A stretch of 64,000 bases of DNA from assembly GCF_033473495.1 (NCBI RefSeq), contig NC_088939.1, positions 62,001 through 126,000 of the forward strand, given 5' to 3'. Positions 55,276-64,000 of the stretch are shown here, piece after piece (positions within the stretch are counted from its first letter, which is position 1; every line of letters begins with the position of its first letter). Below the pieces are notes generated by a model, which was not told the origin of the DNA, made no database searches, and saw nothing but the letters and a program-made list of their open reading frames with translations. The position numbers and the translations under genes were made by a program. This DNA comes from Cercospora beticola. Its lineage: Eukaryota; Ascomycota; Dothideomycetes; Mycosphaerellales; Mycosphaerellaceae.

Positions 55276-57372
55276 ATGTCGGACAGTCGCTTCGAAGCTC
55301 TTCAGAAGGATCCGCGATACAGATTGCCTTCGCGAAAAGAAGCGCGCACATCAGTCGACCCTCGCTTCAAAACTCTCTTCACCGATCAGGATTTCCGCAA
55401 GAAGGCGACTGTCGATCGATATGGGCGCAAGATCAAGCCCGAAGCGGGCAAGAAGGAGCTTGAGAGGCTGTATCGACTAGAAAAGAAACCAAAGAAACAG
55501 GAGCGAGAGGTTGCGGGCAGTAGCGAGGAGGACAGTGAAGAGGAGAGCGAGGAAGAGGAAGAACTGGTCACTGCGAAAAAGCACGATCCTGCGCGCGATG
55601 GAGGATTCGATGAGAGTTCGTCGAGCGAGGAAGAGACTTCGGACGAGGAAGAAGACAGCGACGAGGATGAAGAAGAGGACGAAGAGGCCGAGCTTGCAGA
55701 TGCGACAGCCGGGCACGAGCAGACAGAAGAAATTCCTATGGGTGAGGTCACAAAACGAATAGCTTGCGTGAACCTGGATTGGGACAACATAAGAGCTGCA
55801 GATATCATGGCTGTTGCACAAAGCTTCTTGCCTGCCAGTGGCAAGGTGGAGAGTGTTGTCATATATCCTAGCGAATTTGGCCGAGAACGCCTGGCGAGGG
55901 AAGAGGTGGAAGGGCCGCCAAGAGAAATCTTTGCATCGTCGAAACGAAAGAATCAGCAGGAAGAGGATGACGACAGCGAGAGCGAGGACGACGAGACAAT
56001 CAAGGAGCGGCTGTTGAAGCAGCAGGCCAGTGAAGGAGAGGAATTCGACTCAGCCAAGTTGAGGCAGTATCAGCTGGAGCGACTGCGGTACTACTATGCT
56101 GTGATTGAGTGCTCGGACGAGCACACTGCCAAGACACTATACGATGCCATGGACGGGCGAGAATATCTGTCGACATCCAATTTCTTCGATCTGCGCTTCG
56201 TTCCGGACGACACATGCTTCGAGGACGATGAAGTACACGACGAATGCATGCAGCTCACGCAAGGGTATACGCCAAACGACTTCCGGACAGAAGCTTTGAC
56301 ACACTCGAAAGTGCAATTGACCTGGGATCAAGACGATGCGACACGGAAGGAAGTGCAGAAACGAGCTTTCTCTCGAGCAGAGCTGGACGAGAACGATCTT
56401 CAGGCGTACATCGGATCGGATGACAGTGATGCAGACAGCACTTCGTCGCGGATGTCAGTCGCGGAGAAAAAGAAGAAGGCAAAAGCGGCGGTTCTGCGGG
56501 CAAAGCTTGGCCTAGGTGCTGAGCCTGAGAAGGCCTCGGGCAACGACAAAGAGGTTGTAGGAGACATGCAAATTACGTTCACTTCAGGTCTTAGCAACAC
56601 CAAGGACAAAGGTAGCGTGTTTGAGAACGAGCCACAAGACGAAGAGTCGACGAAACAGCGATACATTCGCAAGGAGAAGGAACGAAAGCAGAAGCGAAAG
56701 GAGAGGATGAAGGCTCGAGCCAATGGTCAAGTTGAGGACTCAGATGCCGAAGAGCAGCCTGTCGAGACTGCAGCGAATGGCGCCGACGCTGATTCAGAAG
56801 ATGATGATCCCTTCAATGACCCATTCTTCAACGATCCTGCTCTCGCGGCCAAGCAAGAAAAGGCGGCTAAGAAAGCAGAGCGAGATGCAAAACGAGCAGA
56901 GAAAGAAAAGGCTGCGGTAGAAGCTGAAGGCCGCAAAGCAGAACTCGAGCTTCTTATGGCAGGCGAGGACGGCGCAGAGCACTTCGACATGCGAGACATT
57001 GAAAAGGCAGAGAGGCAAGCGAAGAAGAAAGGCAAGCACGCGAAGAAGAACAAGAAGGATGTTGTCGAAGATGATTTCAAAGTCGAGACTAACGATCCGC
57101 GATTCGCTGCGCTGTTCGAGAGTCATGAATATGCAATTGATCCTACGAATCCAAAGTTCAAGAAGACGAAGGGGATGGAGACTCTGCTGGAAGAGGGCAG
57201 GAAGAAGAGAAAGGGAAGACATAATGAGGAGGATGACGACGCTCCACCGAAGGAGAGCAGGAAGAAGGCGAAATCAGAACAGAAGCAGAGTGCTAATGGT
57301 GCTGATGACGATGTGAAGGGCCTTGTGGCGAGGCTGAAGGGCAAGAATAAGGGCAAAAGTAAAAGTAGGTAA
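55276..57372 (+). CDS. ESF1: Pre-rRNA processing protein Esf1
   Basis: Intronless, 698 aa. It starts with the typical DSRFEALQKDPRYRLPSRKE. A long Glu/Asp-Ser-rich acidic segment (about 78-150) precedes the RRM-like core (RIACVNLDWDNIRAADIMAV then LRYYYAVIECSDEHTAKTLY). Lys/Glu-rich coiled regions lead to the C-terminal NUC153 motif DPRFAALFESHEYAIDPTNP. Nucleolar, needed for early 18S rRNA processing in yeast. It is divergent from POP5 with about 250 bp between starts, a plausible shared promoter for ribosome-related genes. Confidence 0.93.
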   Translation: MSDSRFEALQKDPRYRLPSRKEARTSVDPRFKTLFTDQDFRKKATVDRYGRKIKPEAGKKELERLYRLEKKPKKQEREVAGSSEEDSEEESEEEEELVTAKKHDPARDGGFDESSSSEEETSDEEEDSDEDEEEDEEAELADATAGHEQTEEIPMGEVTKRIACVNLDWDNIRAADIMAVAQSFLPASGKVESVVIYPSEFGRERLAREEVEGPPREIFASSKRKNQQEEDDDSESEDDETIKERLLKQQASEGEEFDSAKLRQYQLERLRYYYAVIECSDEHTAKTLYDAMDGREYLSTSNFFDLRFVPDDTCFEDDEVHDECMQLTQGYTPNDFRTEALTHSKVQLTWDQDDATRKEVQKRAFSRAELDENDLQAYIGSDDSDADSTSSRMSVAEKKKKAKAAVLRAKLGLGAEPEKASGNDKEVVGDMQITFTSGLSNTKDKGSVFENEPQDEESTKQRYIRKEKERKQKRKERMKARANGQVEDSDAEEQPVETAANGADADSEDDDPFNDPFFNDPALAAKQEKAAKKAERDAKRAEKEKAAVEAEGRKAELELLMAGEDGAEHFDMRDIEKAERQAKKKGKHAKKNKKDVVEDDFKVETNDPRFAALFESHEYAIDPTNPKFKKTKGMETLLEEGRKKRKGRHNEEDDDAPPKESRKKAKSEQKQSANGADDDVKGLVARLKGKNKGKSKSR

Positions 57373-57491
57373 TTGCGTTCCGTGGAGACGAGTGCTCAAC
57401 GATCTAACTTGACGCCCCTAATTTTATGGGTTTTCGATGTTCGGTATAATGTATTGCACACACCTTGCCCCATAAAGTCTGGACCTGGAAA
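57373..57491. other. ESF1 3' flank
   Basis: Short region between the ESF1 stop and the first Box 2 of the right array. No separate feature seen. Confidence 0.3.
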
Positions 57492-58876
57492 GCAAAACAA
57501 TCGCGAAGGAGCTGGAAGGCGCCAAGATGATGTTCGGTGTCTACAGGTCTTAGAATGACCTATTACACTGATGCTCACATGCTGGAAGTCAAGCATCACG
57601 GTAACTGCAATGACTTACTGACGATACCACCAGACCAAGCACGATCTTTGAAGACCTCTGATTGATTGAAGTATATGAACACCTACAACCGCAGGATATG
57701 CGATAGATCTTGACTGCAGATAAGAACTCATTCAAACTTCGAGGAGACGTGACGAGCATGGAGCAAAATGTGACGGCAGAAGACCATAAAAACAGGCAAA
57801 ACAATCGCACCAAGGCGAAGCTAGCTGCTGAGCGCGACTTCAAACGTGAACTAAGACAAATTTTCATCTTGGGCTCGAGAGAACTCGAGGACCCACTGAG
57901 TCAAGCATCGAATGATCCAATGACTTACTGACTTGACTACCTCACCCGGTACGATCGTTAGCCTCCAGCCCCTTTGAGTTGTCATATAGCTTGCTTCGTT
58001 AGCTATAGCTGCTGCAAAAGGGATCGTTACATGTCCGACCAAAACGGGAAAAATACCACAGTGAAAGCAAAACAATCACATCCGGCCAGCTGGTTTAAGC
58101 GAGGTGGATTCTACAGGAATTTTAAGCAAGTTACTGCCAAGTCAACCGCCGCCTGTTCGTACAGCGTCAGGCAAACCTGACGACTTACGTACTTGACCAT
58201 TTCACCGGACACCATCGTTGAGCATTGATCATCTTTGTTTGCTAATAAACCTCCAGTCAAGTCGTGCGCTTGCAAAAGTAAGGGGCCAAGCTCAGTTGGC
58301 AATTCGGATAATAGAATGGTTCGGGATCAACAAAACAAACGCAGTCAGCGAGATCTTAGAACACAACCGCGCCACCCACACCTGTGTACAGGTTTGCGTC
58401 GAGGGAAAACGTTCTGAAGAAGTCAGCATCAGTCTCACCTGACGACTTACGACTCGACCATCTTGCCGGATGCGATCGTTGGAAGCTGGTAATTTGTGGC
58501 AAAGTATAGAGACCCAAGTGGCGTGTGGTTCAGTAAAAGTTGGGAACTGTTTCAAAAATCGATACGTCCAAATAAACGGGAGAAGATGGCAAAACAAATG
58601 CACCTGGCGAGACACTGAGACAAGAGGATCGAAGACTAGAATAGCTGTAGGTCGATCATCTCGCCGTCTATCTCGGCGTCGAGAGCCAGCATCAATAACG
58701 TTGACGACTTACGGCTGAGCCACCTCGCCGGATGCGATCGTTGAAGATTGCTTGTGTCTGATCGTTGATGAAGCTTTGACTGACGCGTGTTTGGTACGAG
58801 GAGGTTGGAATAAGGAAGGGGCTGATCTGATTGTTCGATCGGTTGAAGTTGGCACATGCCGACGAACAAAAACGCT
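57492..58876 (-). repeat. Inverted counterpart array of Box 1-Box 2 units (right array)
   Basis: The same two boxes occur on the minus strand. Box 1 lies at about 57611-57650, 57921-57960, 58179-58222, 58441-58482 and 58702-58744, each ending GTAAGTCGTC or GTAAGTCATT when read on the minus strand. Box 2 (seen on the plus strand as GCAAAACAATCGC) lies at about 57492, 57796, 58067, 58328, 58589 and, weakly, 58860. Box 1 to Box 2 is about 125-140 bp and unit spacing 258-318 bp, close to the left array. Three units carry a GGTGGCTCAG-like or ATGGTCGAGT-like core, which again resembles tRNA D-arms. No coding frame spans the units. Confidence 0.62.
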
Positions 58877-59721
58877 GACTGCGATAGATGGTGCCTATCG
58901 TACTTTGTACATGAGTGCCCATGATGGAGATGGATATTCCGAGCTTTGACAAGCAGATGCAGCGAGTGCTCTCGAAATACGAAGAGTCTGAATGGACGGA
59001 CGACGGAACTCTGCACCATAGCTGCAGGTTTGTCTGCCTCTCTGCGTATCCGCCCGAAGCTGCAAGAAGGGATCCCTCAAAAGCTGCCCTCAACGCCAAC
59101 ACCAAAGCTGGAAACAGCTTCTGCGTAACACACTAACATTTGAGACTCCACTGCGTATCATCGCAGCCAGGATTGGCTCTCGAAACTGAACATCTGTACC
59201 CTGTAAGCGACGATTGGTCCGCTGTTCTCGCTTGTCAGATGCAAACTGTTTCAGGTATCTCCTGTGCTCAGTACTCACGATTACACTTGACGCTCCAAAG
59301 CGAGCCACTAGGATACATGTAACATCGACAACACTGGTCGTTGTCCGGATGACATTCATCTGGATGTTCTTAGCGTAAGGTTCAAAGATGCAGGTTCAAC
59401 ACAGGTATGTGTACCTCCATCACGTAATCTAGCAGAGATAGGCATTGCGAGCGCCACCAGTGCGAGGAATATGTGAGTGACCAGCATGGTGTATTGGAGT
59501 CGAAGCTGCTCGATCTATAGATGTAGGGTGGAGGAATTGAGTATGCATGAAGGTTTGACTAGGAGCCACAGTACTGCGATCGGCCTGGTATATCGGCGAC
59601 TGGAAAGCTATGTCGCAGAAAAATAAGCAGATACGATAGCCCTTAGTATCTAACAAGACCTAGTATAAGCAGTCCCATCCACACTAACCGAAAACGCCAA
59701 GACCGCTCTTTAGCTCACCTA
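58877..59721. other. Gene-free stretch, about 850 bp
   Basis: Continues from the right array. One or more decayed units may be present, but no clear Box 1 was found. Short open frames lack support. Confidence 0.35.
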
Positions 59722-60129
59722 CTAATGATCCGGTTTATGCGTCTCGATGCTTATCAAGACTCCGATCAAGTCAGCCGAGTCTGGGTCAAACGATACATGT
59801 GTTGATGAGGCGTCTATTGCACAGCGGATGGCGAGTGAGCAATGCCGTTTTTCATCCCAGAAACTGGATTCGAGCAGCACAGGACGACCGAACGAACCAG
59901 CAATCGCCATGTACGCCCCTGGGTACGAGAGGCCTTGGAGCGTAAACAGAGTCGCTTGTGACTGGGAGAGAGCAGACGACTGACTCTCATCGTGGTCTTC
60001 TCGTGTCACTTTATAAACCACACGGCCCGGACGAACTTCTTGAAAGGTCCAAGTGTTCAGGTTAGCTAGAGCCAAACAATTCGAGGAATTGAACGTCTGA
60101 ACATTACCCGTCTGTGCATCAATTGTCAA
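59722..60129 (-). pseudogene. Orphan coding-like fragment next to the GH95 gene
   Basis: A 135-codon frame without its own start codon at the upstream end; an AG just before GCCACG at the 5' side could be a splice acceptor. The content (VYKVTREDHDES, LFTLQGLSYPGAYMAI, HVSFDPDSADLIG) looks like a small beta-rich domain, perhaps of the carbohydrate-binding kind, but I cannot name it. It could be a lost C-terminal exon of the GH95 gene, a fragment of another glycosidase, or chance. Two imperfect copies of a CCTAT..TCATGTTCGCTA repeat lie between it and GH95 (about 60127-60188). Confidence 0.3.
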
Positions 60130-60198
60130 CGTGGCCTATCTTTCATGTTCGCTAGTCAACTTGACCTATGTTCCATGTTCGCTATAAACACTCCACTG

Positions 60199-62762
60199 CT
60201 AAGCCGGAGTGATAACGTATGACTGTCCAGCTTCGGTGCCGATCGGCCCAGAGTATGACTGACCATTGACTTGAAAGTTTTGGCCATTGTTGAGGCGCAG
60301 TGCCAACTCACTGCCTCGTTGCGAGATGACCGTTGCCTGACTCAAACCGCCTCCGGAATTCCAGCTGATATCGACTTTGAATCCGCCACGTCCTATCAGA
60401 CCCTTAACGGACCCGGTTCGAGCATTGGAGGTTTGCGCGGGTAAAATGTGGATAACGCTGGCGTGACTTTGGAGCAGCATTTCCGTAATGCCGCTTACAA
60501 ATCCGTGATTGCCATCTTGCTGGAAGGGTGAGTACGGACCTTCAAGAGTGTCCAACATGTTGACGCCGAAGAAGGACTGAATAGTACGCTGAGCGTTGGT
60601 CCAGGCGTCATTGCCTTGATACAGTCTGGCGAAGCAATTGATGAACCACGACCGCGACCATCCAGTGGAACCAGAGCCTGCATCGAGGCGATGCTTGAGG
60701 AGAACTTGGGAAGCCTGTGCAAGCGTGTTGTTTACTAATGGGGTCATTGCAGAGCCTGGGAACAGACCGAACAAGGGAGATAGATGGCGATGTCCAGGCT
60801 CTGCTTCATTGTATTCATTACGCCACTCGAGGATCTGACCATAAGAACCGATCTCTGGTGGCTTGATCTTCGCCAGTGCATCTTTCGCTTTGGTGACCTG
60901 GTCGTCGCCTGATTGGCCGATGGCAGTATAGCCCTCAATTATGTCGCTGAAGAACTGAGCTAGCAACTGTCGGTCCATAGAAGTGCCAATGTCGATGCCA
61001 GTTTCTTGGCCTGCCCCCTCTGCGCCGTTCGGGATGTAAAAGCCATGTTCCGGACTGAGGCTGGTTGCAGTGGTCAAGTATCCTTCATAATCAAACAACC
61101 ATGCGTAAAAGAACTCTGCAGCTTCTACTAGCCATGGCAGAGTCGTCTGTTCCAGGAATGTACTGTCACCAGTGAAACGATAGTACTCTAGCAGATGTGT
61201 TCCGAGCCAGGCTGCACCCATGGGCCAGTGAGTATATTCTAATACAAGTCAGCATCAACCGGGATTCACGTGAGCAGGGGGTCACTTACCGGTGCCATTG
61301 TCATTGGGCGCAACGTCACCCCAAGCGTCAGCATTGTGATGCATGACAAAGCCAGTCAACCCGTACATATCTGAAGCTTGCTCGCGACCGCCTGTGCGCG
61401 ACACATCGAGAAGGCCGAAAAATGGCTCAAGCATTTCGTCGGCAAGATTGGTAGGTCCCGCTGGCCAGTCCAGCATCTGCGTATTGATATTCACTGTGAA
61501 TCGACTGCCAAATGGTGGATCATAGTTGGTGTTCCAGAGACCCTGAAGATTCGGTGGAAGCGGCTTGTAGCCCTTTCGTGAGCTGCCGATGAAAAGGTAA
61601 CGGCCCATGTTGAACCCAAGAGCGGTCAACTGCGGGTCACTATTGGGATCGTTACGGTAGGCCTGCAGGCGCCCGTCGGTCGTCTGCTGCCCCAGATTTG
61701 AGGAAGTAGTTCCAAAATCGACCGATACTCTCTGGTACAGGTTCTGGTAATCCGAGATGGCTGCACTCCGTACAGAATCATAGCCTTTGGCGACTGCAGC
61801 AGCCACGTTACTAGCAGCCTTCTCGGCTCTCTCATTGCTGTCGGGATATCGATAGGTCGTCTGAATGTCAGTAAAGATGTCAAAGCCGCGAGTGTTGTCC
61901 AGCTGGAATGCGTTTCCGTTGACGATTGAAACGGAGCCTAAAACAGGATTTGGTTTTAGCACATAGCTCTTCCGCCACCAAGTGGAAGCGGATGCGGCTT
62001 ACCGTCCACCGGTACCAAGCGACCTTCGATGTTGAAGTCCAGCTGGCCAGGACTCGGATCGCTGCCTCCTTGGAGATAGAACTTGTATTCATTGTTGTCT
62101 GTCGTGGCTAGTTTCTGGTGGATGTTCTGATCGCGCTCGTAATAGATAGTGGCGCTGAATGGGGCACTTGCGCGCCAGCGAACACCGATGACCTGGTCCG
62201 GGTAGCTCGCAAAGACCTCGCGAGTGAAGTCAATTCCTTGATACGTGTAGTTGATGTTGACCCTTCCAGTGGAGATGTCGAGGATACGGTTATAGTCCTG
62301 CATCTGCGAACCATCCCCATTTGTGAAGATGTTCAGATGTCCGGCTGGCTGGTAATGTCTGACAAGGTCTGTTCCACAATGTTAGATTCAAAGCAGGACA
62401 GGTCCGTGTGCGAAAAGAGGTAATCTACCTGGGTCTGGGGTCATGTTGGCTAGCGCATCATTGCCGGCGGAGGCAAACTTGTTCTGAACCAAGTCGTCGC
62501 GGACTCGTGGCCATGCTTCCTTTGCATTTGGATTGACGCGTCTCTGGTACAGACCTGACCAGATGGTGTCCTCGTTCAGCCAGAGTTGCTCATTAATATC
62601 GCCAAAAACGTTGCCTCCTAAACGCCCGTTGCCCACGACGAGCACCGACTGACCATCAGCAGGCGTGCCGAAGCGAAGAGTTTGCGATGGATCATATTGA
62701 GCAGACACCAACTGTGTCGTCAGAAGCGTCGAGATGTGTAGAACAGAAGTAAGGGGCCTCAT
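60199..62762 (-). CDS. Secreted glycoside hydrolase family 95 (alpha-L-fucosidase/galactosidase type)
   Basis: Exons (minus) 62762-62429, 62368-62003, 61937-61290, 61238-60199; introns 51-65 nt; about 795 aa. A signal peptide (about residues 1-21, ending LVSA before QYDP) directs secretion. Family blocks are GNGRLGGNVFGDINEQLWLN then EDTIWSG, FVMHHNADAWGD (catalytic Asn pair in GH95), GQILEWRNEYNEAEPGHRHL with the proposed acid Glu, and QQDGNHGFVSGITEMLLQ with the Asp that helps activate water. GH95 enzymes use inversion to release L-fucose or L-galactose from plant cell-wall xyloglucan and similar glycans, fitting a plant-associated fungus. Substrate choice is not settled by sequence. Confidence 0.9.
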
Positions 62763-63429
62763 GATGTCCTGCCAGGTGCTGATTGTGATCGCGTCGGTCT
62801 CAGGTAGCTGCCATTCTTCAAGGAGATGTACGGCCGTCTTCTGCCCTTGAATGCTATGATCCAAGTCGGATAAATAGACTGCACGTGTGACCGCGTGGCT
62901 ATCCTGTGAGAACGTGGGGAAGCGAGGCTAGAGCAAATGCAGCATCGTCTCTTGCGGAGAACAAACTTTAGGGGACTGATGAGGTCTTTAATTTCCCGGC
63001 CTTTTTTCCTTCCTCCGATACACAGCCATGTTTTCCCGGACGATATCGTGGCCTGCCTCAGTCTGGAATTTGCTCTGAGCATCTCCGTGTACGACGTGGG
63101 CGCGATCAATCCGTAGCTTCGCTGCTTAGTGTTCCCTAGCGGCGATGTTGCAGCAATCCGCAAACACGTGTAGGGCCCTTATCAGTGTCAGGACGACGTC
63201 TTTGCAGCATGCCAGCTTGCCTCCTTAAACGCCATGAATCGACAGAGAGGCAGGGTACGACGTCACGCAATGAAAATAGCCTCGTGTTCTTGACATTAGA
63301 ACGACCCGCGCCAACTCTGCACTACAAGCGCACCAATGCTCGATATCAATCTACTAGTGACTGTTCTCTGTCGGAAAGTTTCTCAAGAGTGCAAGAAAGC
63401 TTTCCCCAGATCGCCGCTAACGCCATGGC
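62763..63429. other. Intergenic, GH95 upstream side
   Basis: About 670 bp. No coding feature is supported; short open frames only. Confidence 0.35.
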
Positions 63430-63893
63430 AAAGCTTCAGGTCGCGCTTGTTCGGGCGACCTAAAGCTTCGGGCCGCCCAGAATCGGCTTTAGCAAGAAAC
63501 ACGATAGGAAGCCCATTTAAGCGCTACAAACTGCACGATTTTGAGACAAACTTTAACTTTACGCGATTCCTAGTAAGTCGCGAAGTAACGAATTATCGTC
63601 GACTGTTAGCTATGCCTCTGTTTATAGAGTACGCGACTAAAATATGCTTCGCTATCGCTATATCCATACTAGTTGTCGAGGTTCTCGACGGAAAGGCAGC
63701 CGAAGGCCGATTCCTCGGCGTTACGTAACGAAGTTGGTATTTACGAAAGTAACTTTGTCGACCTATACTATATTATAAAGGACGACGAGAAAGACATAGT
63801 TACGACGAGGATTCGAGCGACAGGAGCTTAGTTTGTCGTTGCGTTTCGTTGTTAGAGGCGGTTGCAGGCTAGCCTGAAGCTTTAGGTCGCGGC
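63430..63893. repeat. Decayed repeat with RIP-like composition
   Basis: From about 63530 to 63830 CpA and TpG are scarce while TpA is frequent and CpG is kept, the pattern left by repeat-induced point mutation. Inverted sequences GCGACCTAAAGCTTCGGG (about 63455) and GCCTGAAGCTTTAGGTCGC (about 63872) border the tract, and a local hairpin (AAGCTTCAGGTCGC with GCGACCTAAAGCTT) sits at the left edge. No transposase is recognised. Probably a non-autonomous transposon remnant; the exact ends are uncertain. Confidence 0.5.
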
Positions 63894-64000
63894 TAGCCTC
63901 GCTACGAACATGGCGAGCCAAGTCCCCGAATATGAGATCGCGAGCCCACTTTCACAGGGACCTATATTTTCAGTGCTGCAGCCCTTTTCCCCGTCATCCT

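Noticed and set aside
51717..58876. True tRNA genes in the Box 1 arrays
   Set aside because: Only an A-box/D-arm-like portion is seen; no B-box, anticodon arm or acceptor pairing could be found in any unit.
63336..63728. Frame in the AT-rich right end
   Set aside because: It spans the RIP-like tract and has no recognisable domain.
1..64000. CRISPR arrays or bacterial-style operons
   Set aside because: Intron-rich fungal genes throughout; the 300-bp spaced boxes do not fit CRISPR repeat and spacer lengths.

Overview
This window is filamentous-fungal (ascomycete) nuclear DNA, most likely from a Dothideomycete of the Mycosphaerella/Cercospora type. The evidence is genes with several short GT-AG introns (about 44-75 nt) with CTAAC/CTGAC-like branch points, fungal-only families (Zn2Cys6 regulator with a Fungal_trans_2-type C-terminus, GH95 glycosidase, AAAP transporter), and a CpA/TpG-poor, TpA-rich tract at the right end that looks like repeat-induced point mutation (RIP). 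The species assignment is inference. All exon joins were worked out by eye from frame continuity, splice motifs and family resemblance.

Layout. (1) 1-7.7 kb: tandem cluster of seven intact small paralogues and one remnant. Each intact copy has an F-box/2EXR-like LPQELY(D/N)EIY..TFTA motif. Six have an intron just before a tiny last exon, and several share an inverted GAAGTGAA/TTCACTTC element about 90-100 nt upstream of the start. (2) 8-20.3 kb: a METTL27-like methyltransferase, the 60S biogenesis zinc-finger protein Rei1, a secreted HExxH metallopeptidase followed by a second frame-broken copy of the same domain, a 52-residue cysteine-rich secreted protein missed by simple ORF calling, an unknown protein and an amino-acid transporter. 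(3) 21.3-28.7 kb: a possible catabolic cluster with a DHDPS-superfamily lyase, an FMN 2-hydroxyacid oxidase (with an apparent 3-nt micro-exon), an aldehyde dehydrogenase whose general-base Glu is Gln, and a divergently transcribed Zn2Cys6 regulator. (4) 29-36.5 kb: an unknown 490-residue protein, a lysine 2,3-aminomutase-type radical SAM protein, a MITE, RNase H2 subunit C and the PP2A catalytic subunit. (5) 37-57.4 kb: housekeeping genes: a Ufo1-like F-box protein with ubiquitin-interacting motifs, MCM6, IPP isomerase, an unknown disordered protein, URB1, POP5 and ESF1. (6) 59.7-64 kb: a secreted GH95 glycosidase and a decayed repeat.

The most unusual feature is a pair of non-coding repeat arrays in opposite orientation, at 51.7-54.1 kb and 57.5-58.9 kb, on either side of POP5 and ESF1. 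Each unit (about 260-310 bp) carries a tRNA A-box-like Box 1 ending in GTAAGTCG and, roughly 125-160 bp later, a Box 2 (GCGATTGTTTTGC). The spacer sequence is largely unconserved, which suggests a family of short non-coding RNA genes or tRNA-derived repeats that I cannot match to a known class.
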